Assembly: GCF_019192965.1 (NCBI RefSeq)
Contig: NZ_JAHTKU010000021.1
Span: forward strand, 124,001-188,000
Length of the DNA: 64,000 nucleotides
Origin: Nocardioides daeguensis
GTDB lineage: Bacteria; Actinomycetota; Actinomycetes; Propionibacteriales; Nocardioidaceae
Direction: 5' to 3'
The position numbers and the translations under genes are program-made. The notes under the pieces were generated by a model. That model did no database searches. It was not told the DNA's origin and was given only the letters and a program-made list of their open reading frames with translations. This document shows, one piece after another, positions 39,870 through 48,787 of the stretch; positions within the stretch are counted from its first letter, which is position 1, and every line of letters starts with the position of its first letter.

Positions 39870-42071
39870 TCAGGCGGGGAAGCCCTTGCCCGAGGCGGCC
39901 AGCTCGCGCAGCCACGGGGTTGCCCGGAAGCGGTCGCCGTACTTCTCGGCCAGCTCGTCGGCCCGCGCGAGGAAGGCGTTGAGCCCGATCTCGCCGGTCG
40001 CCTTGTTCTCGTAGCCGGTCATGAACTGCGCGGCGCCACCGGTGTTGGGCGGGAAGCCGATGCCCATGATCGAGCCGATGTTGGCGGCGGCCGCCGAGGT
40101 GATGACGCCCTCCTCGAAGGTCTTCGCGGTCTCGAGCGCCTCGGCGAAGAGCATCCGGTCACGGATGTCCTCGATCGGCGGCTGCTCCTCGGCCACCGGG
40201 AACAGGTCGGCGAGACCCGCCCAGATCGAGCCGCGCTTGCCGTCGACGTAGTCGTAGAAGCCGGCGCCGCGCAGGCGACCGGCACGGCCGGCCTCCAGCA
40301 TCTTCTCCACCACGGCGATGCCCGGGTGCTCGGTGTCGAGGTTGCCGTCGCGCTCGTTGGCCTCGCGGGTGGCCTTGGCGATCTTGGCCATCAGCTCGAG
40401 GTTGAGCTCGTCGGAGAGCTGGAGCACCGGAGCCGGGTAGCCGGCGGAGGTGGTGGCGCGCTCGATGGAGTACGGCGCCACGCCCTCGGCGAGCATCGCC
40501 ATGCCCTCGTTGACCATGAAGCCGATGACCCGCGAGGTGTAGAAGCCGCGGCTGTCGTTGACCACGATCGGCGTCTTGCGGATCTGCAGGACGACGTCGT
40601 ACGCCTTCGCCAGCGCCTCGTCCGAGGTCTCCTGGCCGGAGATGATCTCGACCAGCGGCATCTTGTCGACGGGCGAGAAGAAGTGCAGGCCGATGAAGTT
40701 CGGGCGCTTCGACGCGTCCTCGATGCCCTCGGCGAGACCGGTGATCGGCAGGGTCGAGGTGTTCGAGCACAGCAGCGCGTCGGGGTTGACGTGCGGCAGG
40801 ATCTCGGCGAACACCTTGGCCTTGAGGGCCGGGTCCTCGAAGACGGCCTCGATGACGAGGTCGCAGCCGGCGAGGTCGGCCGGGTCGGCGGTGGGCTTGA
40901 TCCGGTCGAGCAGCTCCTGGGACTTCTCCTCGGTCAGCTTGCCGCGGGAGATCGCCTTCTCGTTGATGCCCTGGCTGTAGGCCTTGCCCTTCTCGGCGTT
41001 CTCGATCGCGACGTCCTTGAGGACGACCTCCATGCCGGCCCGGGCACAGACGTAGGCGATGCCCGCGCCCATCATGCCGGCGCCGAGGACGCCGACCTTG
41101 GCGGCCTTGTACGGCGCGACACCCTGCGGGCGCAGCGAGCCGGAGTTGATCGCCTGCAGGTCGAAGAAGAACGCCTGGATCATGTTCTTCGAGCCCTGGT
41201 TGATGATCAGGTTGGTCAGGTAGCGCGACTCGATCCGCGAGGCGGTGTCGAAGTCGACCTGGGCACCCTCGACCGCGGCCGCGAGGATCGCGCGCGGCGC
41301 CGGGTAGTCCGCACCCTTGAGCTGCTTGCGCAGCAGGGCGGGGAAGGCCGGGAGGAAGCCGGCGAGGGCCGGGGACTTCGGCGTGCCGCCGGGCATCTTG
41401 TAGCCGGGGGCGTCCCACGGGTTGAGCGCGGCCTCGGGGTTGGCCTTGAGCCACGCCTTGGCGGCCGGGACCAGCTCGTCCTGGGTGGCGACGAGCTCGT
41501 CGACGACGCCCTTCTTGAGCGCGGCCTCCGGGCCGAACTGGGTGCCCTGGAGCAGCACGTCCATCAGCGCGGTCTGCAGGCCCCACTTGCGCACGGCGCG
41601 GGTGACGCCGCCGCCGCCGGGGAGCAGGCCGAGGGTCGCCTCGGGGAGGCCGACCTTGATCTTCGGGTCGTTGACCAGGATCCGGTGCTGCGCGGCGAGG
41701 GTGATCTCGTAGCCGCCGCCGAGCGCGGCGCCGTTGATCGCGGCCACGACGGGCTTGGGGAACAGCTCGAGGCGGCGCAGCGCCTTCTTGACGTTCTCGG
41801 CCATCGCGAACACGTCCGGGGCGTCGTCCTTGGTCGCGGTGACCATGCCCTTGAGGTTGCCGCCGGCGAAGAAGGTCTTCTTCGCCGAGGCGATCACCAC
41901 GCCGGTGATGTCGTCCTGCTCGGCGTACAGCCGCTCGACGGCGTCGGCCATCGAGGCGATGTACAGCTCGTTCATGGTGTTGGCGCTGGCGGTCGGGTCG
42001 TCGAGCGTGAGGGTGACGATGCCGTCGGCGTCGCGGTCGTAACGCACCGCGGTCTGCGTGTCAGTGCTCAT
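39870..42071 (-). CDS. fadB: Trifunctional-type enoyl-CoA hydratase/3-hydroxyacyl-CoA dehydrogenase (FadB)
   Basis: 733 residues. The N-terminal crotonase domain has SAKKTFFAGGNLKGM and AINGAALGGGYEITLA (oxyanion hole) and EATLGLLPGGGGV with the catalytic Glu. The dehydrogenase part starts at about 335 with KVGVLGAGMMGAGIAYVCARAG (NAD motif) and includes GLHFFSPVDKMPLVEII with the catalytic His. A C-terminal 3HCDH helical domain completes it. It acts in the hydration and oxidation steps of beta-oxidation. It lies 46 bp downstream of fadA and forms an operon with it. Confidence 0.92.
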   Translation of the reverse strand: MSTDTQTAVRYDRDADGIVTLTLDDPTASANTMNELYIASMADAVERLYAEQDDITGVVIASAKKTFFAGGNLKGMVTATKDDAPDVFAMAENVKKALRRLELFPKPVVAAINGAALGGGYEITLAAQHRILVNDPKIKVGLPEATLGLLPGGGGVTRAVRKWGLQTALMDVLLQGTQFGPEAALKKGVVDELVATQDELVPAAKAWLKANPEAALNPWDAPGYKMPGGTPKSPALAGFLPAFPALLRKQLKGADYPAPRAILAAAVEGAQVDFDTASRIESRYLTNLIINQGSKNMIQAFFFDLQAINSGSLRPQGVAPYKAAKVGVLGAGMMGAGIAYVCARAGMEVVLKDVAIENAEKGKAYSQGINEKAISRGKLTEEKSQELLDRIKPTADPADLAGCDLVIEAVFEDPALKAKVFAEILPHVNPDALLCSNTSTLPITGLAEGIEDASKRPNFIGLHFFSPVDKMPLVEIISGQETSDEALAKAYDVVLQIRKTPIVVNDSRGFYTSRVIGFMVNEGMAMLAEGVAPYSIERATTSAGYPAPVLQLSDELNLELMAKIAKATREANERDGNLDTEHPGIAVVEKMLEAGRAGRLRGAGFYDYVDGKRGSIWAGLADLFPVAEEQPPIEDIRDRMLFAEALETAKTFEEGVITSAAAANIGSIMGIGFPPNTGGAAQFMTGYENKATGEIGLNAFLARADELAEKYGDRFRATPWLRELAASGKGFPA

Positions 42072-42117
42072 GTCTTCTTTCGGTTCCGTGAAGTTCGAGG
42101 GTTCGGGACTACGACGC

Positions 42118-43329
42118 TCAGACGCGCTCGACGATGGTGGCGATGCCCATGCCGCCGCCGACGCACAGCGTGGCGAGGCCGCGGCGCAGGTCGCGGCGCT
42201 CGAGCTCGTCGATCAGGGTGCCGAGGATGATCGCGCCGGTCGCACCCAGCGGGTGACCCATGGCGATCGCGCCGCCGTTGACGTTCGTGATGCTGTCGTC
42301 GATGCCCATGTCGCGCATGAAGCGCATGGCCACGGCGGCGAACGCCTCGTTGATCTCGAACAGGTCGATGTCGCCGACCTCGAGGCCGGCCTTGGCCAGC
42401 GCCTTGCGGGCGGCCGGGGCCGGCCCGGTCAGCATGATGATCGGGTCCGCGCCGGAGACGGCGGTCGCGATGATGCGGGCCCGCGGCGTCAGGCCGAGGT
42501 CCTTGCCGACCTGCTCGTTGCCGATCAGGGTCAGCGAGGCGCCGTCGACGATGCCGGAGCTGTTGCCGGCGTGGTGGACGTGGTTGATCTTCTCGACCCA
42601 GTGGTACTTCTCGAGCGCGACCTCGTCGAAGCCGGCGTCGGCGCCGAGCTGGGCGAAGGACGGCTTGAGGCCGCCGAGGCTCTCGACCGACGTGTCGGGA
42701 CGGATGGTCTCGTCCCGGGCGAGGATCGTCATGCCGTTGATGTCCTTGACGGGGACGACGGCACCGTCGAAGTAGCCGTTGGCCCACGCCTTCGCGGCGC
42801 GGTGGTGCGACTCGGCGGCGAAGGCGTCGACGTCCTCGCGGCTCCAGCCCTCGAGGGTCGCGATCAGGTCGGCACCGATGCCCTGCGGCACGAAGCCCGC
42901 CTTGAACGCGGTGGCCGGGTCCGACGCCCAGGCGCCGCCGTCGGAGCCCATCGGCACGCGGCTCATGCCCTCGACACCACCGGCGAGGATCAGGTCCTCG
43001 AACCCGCCGCGGACCCGGCTGGCGGCCTGGTTGACGGCCTCGAGGCCCGAGGCGCAGAAGCGGTTGAGCTGGACACCGGCGACGGTGTCCGGGAGGCCGG
43101 CGGCGATGGCCGTGGTCTTGGCGATGTCGCCACCCTGGTCGCCGATCGGCGAGACGACGCCGAGCACGAGGTCGTCGATCCGGTTCGGGTCGAGGCCCGG
43201 GTTGCGCTCCTGCACGGCGTCGACGAGGCCGACGGCGAGGTCGACCGGCTTCACCTCGTGGAGGGAGCCGTTGGCCTTGCCGCGGCCGCGCGGGGTGCGG
43301 AGGTGGTCGTACACGAATGCTTCTGCCAT
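42118..43329 (-). CDS. fadA: Acetyl-CoA C-acyltransferase (thiolase)
   Basis: 403 residues. The nucleophilic Cys92 is in NRFCASGLEAVNQAA, the His in GGAIAMGHPLGATGA, and the second Cys in LATLCVGGGMGIA. It cleaves 3-ketoacyl-CoA in beta-oxidation and pairs with FadB downstream. The divergent MerR-type regulator starts 62 bp away. The palindrome TGACA-N7-TGTCA at 43376-43392 lies in the shared promoter region. Confidence 0.92.
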   Translation of the reverse strand: MAEAFVYDHLRTPRGRGKANGSLHEVKPVDLAVGLVDAVQERNPGLDPNRIDDLVLGVVSPIGDQGGDIAKTTAIAAGLPDTVAGVQLNRFCASGLEAVNQAASRVRGGFEDLILAGGVEGMSRVPMGSDGGAWASDPATAFKAGFVPQGIGADLIATLEGWSREDVDAFAAESHHRAAKAWANGYFDGAVVPVKDINGMTILARDETIRPDTSVESLGGLKPSFAQLGADAGFDEVALEKYHWVEKINHVHHAGNSSGIVDGASLTLIGNEQVGKDLGLTPRARIIATAVSGADPIIMLTGPAPAARKALAKAGLEVGDIDLFEINEAFAAVAMRFMRDMGIDDSITNVNGGAIAMGHPLGATGAIILGTLIDELERRDLRRGLATLCVGGGMGIATIVERV

Positions 43330-43375
43330 GACCGTCCTTGTTTCTGTACGGGAGAGGTGTCTCTGAGGACGATTG

Positions 43376-43392
43376 TGACACTATTACTGTCA
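43376..43392. promoter_or_regulatory. Operator-like palindrome TGACA-N7-TGTCA between fadA and merR
   Basis: TGACACTATTACTGTCA is a 17-bp inverted repeat in the fadA-merR divergent region; its last base is the first base of the merR ATG. The same TGACA-N7-TGTCA geometry occurs at 47204-47220 upstream of the acyl-CoA racemase. It is a natural candidate for the MerR protein's binding site. Confidence 0.6.
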
Positions 43393-44165
43393 TGGTCAAG
43401 AGCGAGGGGCCCGCGGACGGTGTGAGCCACGACGCACCCGGCACGGCGTCGCGTCCGGATCCGCAGGCGCAGCGGGGCGAGGAGCTGCTCACCCTCGAGG
43501 AGCTCACCACGCGGGTCGGGCTGACCGTGCGGACCGTGCGTTTCTACACCTCACGCGGCCTGATCCCGCCGCCGATCAGGCGCGGCCGGTCGGGCTACTA
43601 CTCCGCTGCCCACCTGGCCCGGATCGAGCTGGTGCTGGAGCTGCAGAGCCACGGATTCACGCTGTCGGCGATCGAGCGGTACGTCGCGGGCATCCCCGAG
43701 GACGCCAGTCCCGAGGACATCACCCTGGCGCGCACCATGCTCGCGCCCTGGCAGTCCGACCTGCCCGTCGAGATGGACCGCGAGCAGCTGGAGAAGAAGG
43801 CCGGGCGCGCGCTCTCGGCCGAGGACGTCGCCACGCTGCAGGCCCTCGGCGTGCTGCGGGTCCGCGGGTCGTCGTACCTGGTGGCGAGCAACCAGCTCGC
43901 CATCGGCATCCGGCTGCTCGAGCTCGGCTTCCCCCGCGAGGTCGCGGTCGCCGCCGCGGCGGTCTACCAGGAGCACGGCGAGCAGATGGCCAAGGAGCTC
44001 TACGAGGTCATCAACGACAAGCTCGCCCCGCTGTACGGCGACGCGACGACCTCCGAGCACTTCCGCGAGATCATGGAGCGGCTCAAGCCGCTGTCGGTCG
44101 GCGGCCTGGTGTCGGCGTACGAGTCGGCGGTCACGCGCGCGGCTCGCACCCCCGGGCGCAGCTGA
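43392..44165 (+). CDS. MerR-family regulator divergent from fadAB (putative fatty acid catabolism regulator)
   Basis: 257 residues. After a loose 38-residue N-terminal stretch, the winged HTH LTLEELTTRVGLTVRTVRFYTSRGLIPPP and GRSGYYSAAHLARI is clear (about 37-75). The C-terminal domain is helical and has no metal-binding cysteines, so it probably senses an organic ligand such as an acyl-CoA. The ATG at 43392 overlaps the palindrome; a later start (GTG at 43421) is possible and would put the operator in the promoter. It probably represses fadAB and itself. Confidence 0.82.
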   Translation: MVKSEGPADGVSHDAPGTASRPDPQAQRGEELLTLEELTTRVGLTVRTVRFYTSRGLIPPPIRRGRSGYYSAAHLARIELVLELQSHGFTLSAIERYVAGIPEDASPEDITLARTMLAPWQSDLPVEMDREQLEKKAGRALSAEDVATLQALGVLRVRGSSYLVASNQLAIGIRLLELGFPREVAVAAAAVYQEHGEQMAKELYEVINDKLAPLYGDATTSEHFREIMERLKPLSVGGLVSAYESAVTRAARTPGRS

Positions 44166-44171
44166 GGTCGG

Positions 44172-44233
44172 GCGCACCCCATGCGCTCTGGTCGCGATCT
44201 GTCGGAATCAACGACCATTTCGCATGGGGCGCG
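44172..44233. repeat. CCCCATGCG inverted repeat, copy 1 (between convergent genes)
   Basis: GCGCACCCCATGCG at the left and CGCATGGGGCGCG at the right form a stem around about 35 nt with partial internal pairing (TGGTCG/CGACCA). It sits between the stops of merR (44165) and the helicase (44239), a fitting place for a bidirectional terminator. It is closely related to 47243-47304. Confidence 0.7.
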
Positions 44234-44238
44234 GAACG

Positions 44239-45732
44239 TCAGCGGCGACCGGAGCTGAAGCCGGCAGCGCTGTGGCCGCCGCCCGAGGCTGAGCCCGCGC
44301 CGGCGCCCGAGCCGGCGCCACGCGAACGCGACCGGCCGCGGCCGCCGCCGCCCGAGCGCTGGCCGGCCGGCTTCGCGCCGCCCTGGCCACCCGAGCGCGG
44401 CTGACCCTGACCCTGACCCGGGCCGCCGCCGTTCTTGGCGCCCGGCTTCTTCGCGGCGGGCTTCTTGCCGGCGGGACGACGGCGACCGCCGCCACCGTTG
44501 CCGCCACCGTTGCCGCCACCCTGGGCAGCGGCCGGGGTGAGGTCGATGCCACCGGGGCGGGACCGCTCGCCGGGGGCGAGGTCCTGCAGCACCGGGTGGT
44601 CGGGGCCCTGGATCCGGGTGGTGGTCGGCGTGATGCCGGCGGCCCGGGTGAGGGCACGGACGTCCCCCCGCTGCTCGCTGGTCATCAGGGTGATCACGGT
44701 GCCGGCGGCGCCGGCGCGCGCGGTGCGGCCGGAACGGTGCAGGTAGGCCTTGTGCTCGGCCGGCGGGTCGGCGTGGACGACGAGCGAGACGTCGTCGACG
44801 TGGATGCCGCGGGCCGCGATGTCGGTGGCGACGAGCGTGGTCGCCGTACCGCTGTGGAAGGCCTCCATGTTGCGGGTACGCGCACCCTGGCTGAGGTTGC
44901 CGTGGAGGTCGACCGCGGGCACGCCGTTCTTGTTGAGCTGGCGGGCCAGCGCCTTGGCGCCGTGCTTGGTGCGCGTGAAGACGACCGTGCGGCCGGGCGC
45001 GCTGACCAGGTCGAGAAGGACGGGCAGCCGCTGCTCGCGCTCCACGTGGAGCACGTGGTGGTCCATCTTCGTGACCGGCGACTGGGCCGAGTCGGCCTCG
45101 TGCACCGCCGGGTCGACGAGGAAGCGCTTCACCAGGACGTCGATCGCGTTGTCGAGCGTCGCGGAGAACAGCATCCGCTGGCCACCCTTGGCCGTCTGGT
45201 CGAGCAGGCGGCGCACGGCCGGCAGGAAGCCGAGGTCAGCCATGTGGTCGGCCTCGTCGAGCACGGTGACCCGGACGTCGGCGAGGCTGCAGTAGCCCTG
45301 GCCGATCAGGTCCTCGAGCCGGCCGGGGCAGGCGATGAGGATGTCGACGCCGTCGCGCAGGGCGTTGACCTGCGGGCCCTGACCGACGCCGCCGAAGACG
45401 GTGGTGGTGCGCAGGCCGACGGCCTTCGCGAGCGGGGCGACGGTGGCCGCGATCTGGCTCGCGAGCTCACGGGTGGGCGCCAGCACGAGGGCACGGGGGC
45501 GCTTCGGCGCGGGGCGGCGGCGCTCACCCTCGGCGGCCAGGCGCGCGACGAGCGGGATGCCGAAGGCATAGGTCTTGCCCGAGCCGGTGCGACCGCGGCC
45601 GAGCACGTCGCGACCCTTCAGCGAGTCGGGCAGGGTCGCGGCCTGGATCGGCGTGGGGACGGTGATCTGGTCGGCCGTCAGGACGTCGAGCAGAGCAGTG
45701 GGCACGCCGAGGTCGGCGAAGGTGGTGGTCAC
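44239..45732 (-). CDS. DEAD-box ATP-dependent RNA helicase
   Basis: 497 residues. Motif Q region PTPIQAATLPDSL, motif I GRTGSGKT, motif II LDEADH, motif III FSATLD, motif V VATDIAARGIHVDDV and motif VI HRSGRTARAG are all present. The C-terminal about 120 residues are a low-complexity Gly/Lys/Arg/Gln-rich tail (GGGNGGGNGGGGRRRPAGK), an RNA-binding extension seen in RhlE/CsdA-like helicases of high-GC bacteria. It starts at GTG. The long leader upstream suggests post-transcriptional or cold-shock control, which is inference. Confidence 0.9.
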   Translation of the reverse strand: MTTTFADLGVPTALLDVLTADQITVPTPIQAATLPDSLKGRDVLGRGRTGSGKTYAFGIPLVARLAAEGERRRPAPKRPRALVLAPTRELASQIAATVAPLAKAVGLRTTTVFGGVGQGPQVNALRDGVDILIACPGRLEDLIGQGYCSLADVRVTVLDEADHMADLGFLPAVRRLLDQTAKGGQRMLFSATLDNAIDVLVKRFLVDPAVHEADSAQSPVTKMDHHVLHVEREQRLPVLLDLVSAPGRTVVFTRTKHGAKALARQLNKNGVPAVDLHGNLSQGARTRNMEAFHSGTATTLVATDIAARGIHVDDVSLVVHADPPAEHKAYLHRSGRTARAGAAGTVITLMTSEQRGDVRALTRAAGITPTTTRIQGPDHPVLQDLAPGERSRPGGIDLTPAAAQGGGNGGGNGGGGRRRPAGKKPAAKKPGAKNGGGPGQGQGQPRSGGQGGAKPAGQRSGGGGRGRSRSRGAGSGAGAGSASGGGHSAAGFSSGRR

Positions 45733-46017
45733 GGTGTTTCTCTCCGGAGACCGCAGGACGCAGCGATCCCCTCAGGTGGGCGTCTCGCCGTGCTGCCTGT
45801 CCGGTGACAGGCGGTGAAGCGGTGCCTCTGGTGAGGGGCGCGGTCCGCGAGGTGGTGCTGCGCGGTGCGCCGGGATCCGGGGCAAGACTGGCCGGATCGG
45901 TGTCCCCAGCCTAGGGGCCGCGGGTCCGGCGGGGTGAATCCGCGCCGGACGTGGCGATGTGGGCTGTGCCACCTTGCCCGCGACCTTGCCCACCACCGGG
46001 CCCGGTGCCGGCGGGGA
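45733..46017. other. Longest intergenic region: helicase leader with hairpin
   Basis: This 285-bp stretch lies between the racemase stop and the helicase start, both on the minus strand. It contains the hairpin GCCTGTC-CGGT-GACAGGC (45795-45812), which would fall in the helicase 5' leader. No open frame with coding character and no RNA gene were recognised in it. Confidence 0.5.
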
Positions 46018-47181
46018 TCAGCCCTCGAGCTGCACCGCGGCGCCGCGCTCGATCAGCCCGTCGACGTCCTTGACGCCCCAGGCCTCGAGCGCCTCGCGAG
46101 TGTGGGAGCCGGCGCCGGCGGCCGGCGGGTGCGAGAGGGTCGCCTTCGTGCGGGAGAACCGCGGCGCGGGCTGCGGCTGCACGATGCCCTCGTGCTCGAC
46201 GAAGATCTCGCGGCCCTTGATGTGCGTGTGGTCCTTGGCCTCGCTCATCCGCAGAATCGGGGCGACGCATGCATCGGTGCCGTCGAAGATCGCGCACCAC
46301 TCCTCGCGGGTCTTCTGCTTGAAGGTGGCGGTGATCAGGGCGCGCAGCTCGTCGGTCTTCGCGACGTCCCAGCGGTCGGGCGCGGTGTCCTTGATGCCGA
46401 GCAGCTCGACGAACAGGTCGTAGAACTGCGGCTCCAGGGCACCGACGGACATGTGCTCGCCGTCGGCGGTCTCGTAGATGTCGTAGTACGGCGCGCCGCC
46501 GTCGAGCAGGTTGGCCGCCCGCTCCTCCTTGTACCCGCCGCCGGCGAGGAAGGCCGAGGTCATCGCGTTGAGGTTCGCCGTACCGTCGACGATCGCCGCG
46601 TCGACGACCTGGCCCTGCCCGGAGGCCTGCGCCTCGAAGACCGCGGCGAGAATGCCGATGACCAGGTACGTCGACCCGCCGCCGAAGTCGCCGACCAGGT
46701 TGGTCGGGAACTGGGGCTTGTCCTTGACCTGGCCCAGGCCGTGGAGGGTGCCGGTGATGGCGATGTAGTTCATGTCGTGGCCGGCGGCCTGCGACCACGG
46801 GCCGTCCTGGCCCCAGCCGGTCATCCGGCCGTAGACCAGGCGCGGGTTGCGGGCGTGGCACTCCTCGGGGCCGAAGCCGAGCCGCTCGGCGACGCCGGGG
46901 CGCATGCCCTCGACGAGCACGTCGGCCTGCTCGACCAGGTCGAGCACGGTGGCGACCGCGTCGGGGTCCTTGAGGTTGAGCGCGACGCTGGGCCGGCCGC
47001 GGTTGAGCAGGTCGTGCGAGCCACCGGTCAGCATCTGCCCGCCCGGACGCTCGACCCGGATCACGTCGGCACCGAGGTCGGCCAGGATCATGCAGGCGTG
47101 CGGGCTGGGCCCGATGCCGGCGATCTCGACGACCTTGAGGCCCTTGAGCGGACCGGTTCCCTGACCAAGCGCGAACGTCAT
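46018..47181 (-). CDS. CaiB/BaiF CoA-transferase family III protein, alpha-methylacyl-CoA racemase-like
   Basis: 387 residues. The family motifs VVEIAGIGPSPHACMILADLGADVIRVE, NRGRPSVALNLKD and GRMTGWGQDGP are present. The racemase active-site trio is visible as AGHD (His), NLVGDFGGG (Asp) and DIYETADGEHM (Glu), as in M. tuberculosis MCR. It should epimerise 2-methyl-branched acyl-CoAs before beta-oxidation. The promoter carries the TGACA-N7-TGTCA palindrome shared with fadA/merR, tying it to fatty acid degradation. Confidence 0.87.
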   Translation of the reverse strand: MTFALGQGTGPLKGLKVVEIAGIGPSPHACMILADLGADVIRVERPGGQMLTGGSHDLLNRGRPSVALNLKDPDAVATVLDLVEQADVLVEGMRPGVAERLGFGPEECHARNPRLVYGRMTGWGQDGPWSQAAGHDMNYIAITGTLHGLGQVKDKPQFPTNLVGDFGGGSTYLVIGILAAVFEAQASGQGQVVDAAIVDGTANLNAMTSAFLAGGGYKEERAANLLDGGAPYYDIYETADGEHMSVGALEPQFYDLFVELLGIKDTAPDRWDVAKTDELRALITATFKQKTREEWCAIFDGTDACVAPILRMSEAKDHTHIKGREIFVEHEGIVQPQPAPRFSRTKATLSHPPAAGAGSHTREALEAWGVKDVDGLIERGAAVQLEG

Positions 47182-47203
47182 GGTGCCGATCCTCGCACAA
47201 CGC

Positions 47204-47220
47204 TGACAGCGATGCTGTCA
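47204..47220. promoter_or_regulatory. Operator-like palindrome TGACA-N7-TGTCA upstream of the racemase gene
   Basis: TGACAGCGATGCTGTCA is a perfect inverted repeat (CTGACAGC/GCTGTCAG with a 3-nt centre) starting 22 bp upstream of the racemase ATG. It shares outer arms and spacing with the site at 43376-43392. Confidence 0.6.
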
Positions 47221-47242
47221 GTGTCTCGGGCTGGTCCTGTGC

Positions 47243-47304
47243 CGCGCCCCATGCGTTCTGGTCGCAGTTCGGCGGATCTGACGACCAGAACGCATGGGGT
47301 GCGG
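47243..47304. repeat. CCCCATGCG inverted repeat, copy 2
   Basis: 22-bp near-perfect arms (beginning CGCGCCCCATGCGTTCTGG and its complement) flank about 17 nt. It is related to 44172-44233 in sequence and layout. It lies between the racemase promoter and the 3' end of the M15 peptidase gene, so it may end that transcript. Confidence 0.75.
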
Positions 47305-47324
47305 TACCAGACCGGCTGCGAGGC

Positions 47325-48725
47325 TCAGCCCGGGTTGACGATCCGAGCCAGCTCGAAGTGCATCGGGTCGGTGTAGGCCCAGTCGCCGCCCCAGGCGAAG
47401 CCCCACTTCTTGAAGATCGCGACGACGACCCGATCCATCTGACCGACCGTGCCGCGCTGGTTGCCCGGGACGTTGAAGTCGAGCGCCAGCCCGAAGGAGT
47501 GGTTGGACAGCTGGGTGGACCCGGCGATGAAGCGCGGGTAGTAGCAGCCGGCGTACTCGCCGGGGTGGATCTTGTCGGCCAGCTTGCTGGTGACGATCTC
47601 GGCGAGCGCCGCCTTGAGCTGCGGCATCAGGTACTTGTTGCAGGTGACCGAGCCGAGGATCGGGACCACCTCGGTCACGATGTGGGCCTTGACCCAGGCT
47701 GGGTCGGGCGCGATCCGGCCGCCGCCGATCGGCGTGTAGCGGAAGACACCGACCGCGTCGCTGAACGCACCGACCGGGATCGCCTGCTGGTAGGTGCCGG
47801 GGTCGATGCCGCTCTGCGCGACGATGTCGAGGGCGCTGATGGAGAACCGGTCCTTGCCGAAGGCCTTCTCGATCTTGTCGCGCACCACCTGCGGCGAGGA
47901 CAGCCCGGTGTTGATCAGCACGGCGTTGTCCTCGGGCAGCCCGAGCGCGTCGCCCCAGCGGCTGTTGACGACCGCGGCGATGCCGTCGACACCGCCGGGG
48001 AACAGCGCGCCGATGTGGATCTTCTCGTCCTCGACGTTCAGGTAGCCCTTGGCGTCGGGCACCAGGTCCTGCTCCAGCGCCTTGGGGATCGCGACCTCGC
48101 CGCCGGCGATCCGGTCCCACTGCTCCTGGAACGTCGCGGACCCGTTCCCGGTGAACCGGCGGTACTCGCCCGGGTCGACGGCGGCGATGTTGAAGAGCTT
48201 GTTCTGCACCGAGAACTGGCCGTAGGACAGCTGGGTGAAGGCGGCGACGCCCTTCTTGCCGCGCACCATGACGCCGGTGATCGTGGCCAGGTCGGCCTCC
48301 GACAGGGTGCCCTCGGAGACGAGGAGCAGGTCGTCGCCGTACTGCTTGCCGTCGAAGGGCCCCGGCGGGGCCACCGCGTGCGCCGGGTCGGCCACGGCGG
48401 TCGTCGACGTGGCGGTCGTGCCGGCCGCCGCCTCGCTCGGGTCGGCCTTCGGGCCCTTCTCCGCACCCTGCGGCGTGCCGCAGGCGGTCAGCGCGAGGAG
48501 GGCAGCACCGCCTGCGAGCCCGACCACCGGCCGGCTCCACGGGGTGCGGCTCCCGAACCCCGGCCGGCTACGCGACGATTCCGACTCGATCTGGCGGCGT
48601 TGGCGTCGCTCGAAGGGCCATCCAGCACGACGTCGCTCCGCCGCCTTGCCAGATCGGCCGGAATCGCCGCTCGCCACGGCCGTGGCTCGAGAGCCACACC
48701 CCAGGGCGCGTCGCACCAACCCCAT
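47325..48725 (-). CDS. M15-family (VanY-like) D-Ala-D-Ala carboxypeptidase, probable lipoprotein
   Basis: Up to 466 residues. The C-terminal domain (about 370-466) has HSFGLALDFNVPGN (zinc His and Asp) and DPMHFELARI (zinc His), the M15 peptidase core with NKYLMPQLKAALAEI before it. It should trim peptidoglycan stems outside the cell. A lipobox ALTAC occurs, but at Cys82 when counted from the ATG at 48725. The only nearer in-frame start is a GTG 15 codons before the cysteine, which would give a very short signal peptide. The 5' end is therefore uncertain. Confidence 0.72.
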   Translation of the reverse strand: MGLVRRALGCGSRATAVASGDSGRSGKAAERRRAGWPFERRQRRQIESESSRSRPGFGSRTPWSRPVVGLAGGAALLALTACGTPQGAEKGPKADPSEAAAGTTATSTTAVADPAHAVAPPGPFDGKQYGDDLLLVSEGTLSEADLATITGVMVRGKKGVAAFTQLSYGQFSVQNKLFNIAAVDPGEYRRFTGNGSATFQEQWDRIAGGEVAIPKALEQDLVPDAKGYLNVEDEKIHIGALFPGGVDGIAAVVNSRWGDALGLPEDNAVLINTGLSSPQVVRDKIEKAFGKDRFSISALDIVAQSGIDPGTYQQAIPVGAFSDAVGVFRYTPIGGGRIAPDPAWVKAHIVTEVVPILGSVTCNKYLMPQLKAALAEIVTSKLADKIHPGEYAGCYYPRFIAGSTQLSNHSFGLALDFNVPGNQRGTVGQMDRVVVAIFKKWGFAWGGDWAYTDPMHFELARIVNPG

Positions 48726-48787
48726 GGTCCTCATCCCTCCGCCGGCCCTCCCGACGGCTCCCGAGGCGAAGGGTAGTACGTGCGCGA

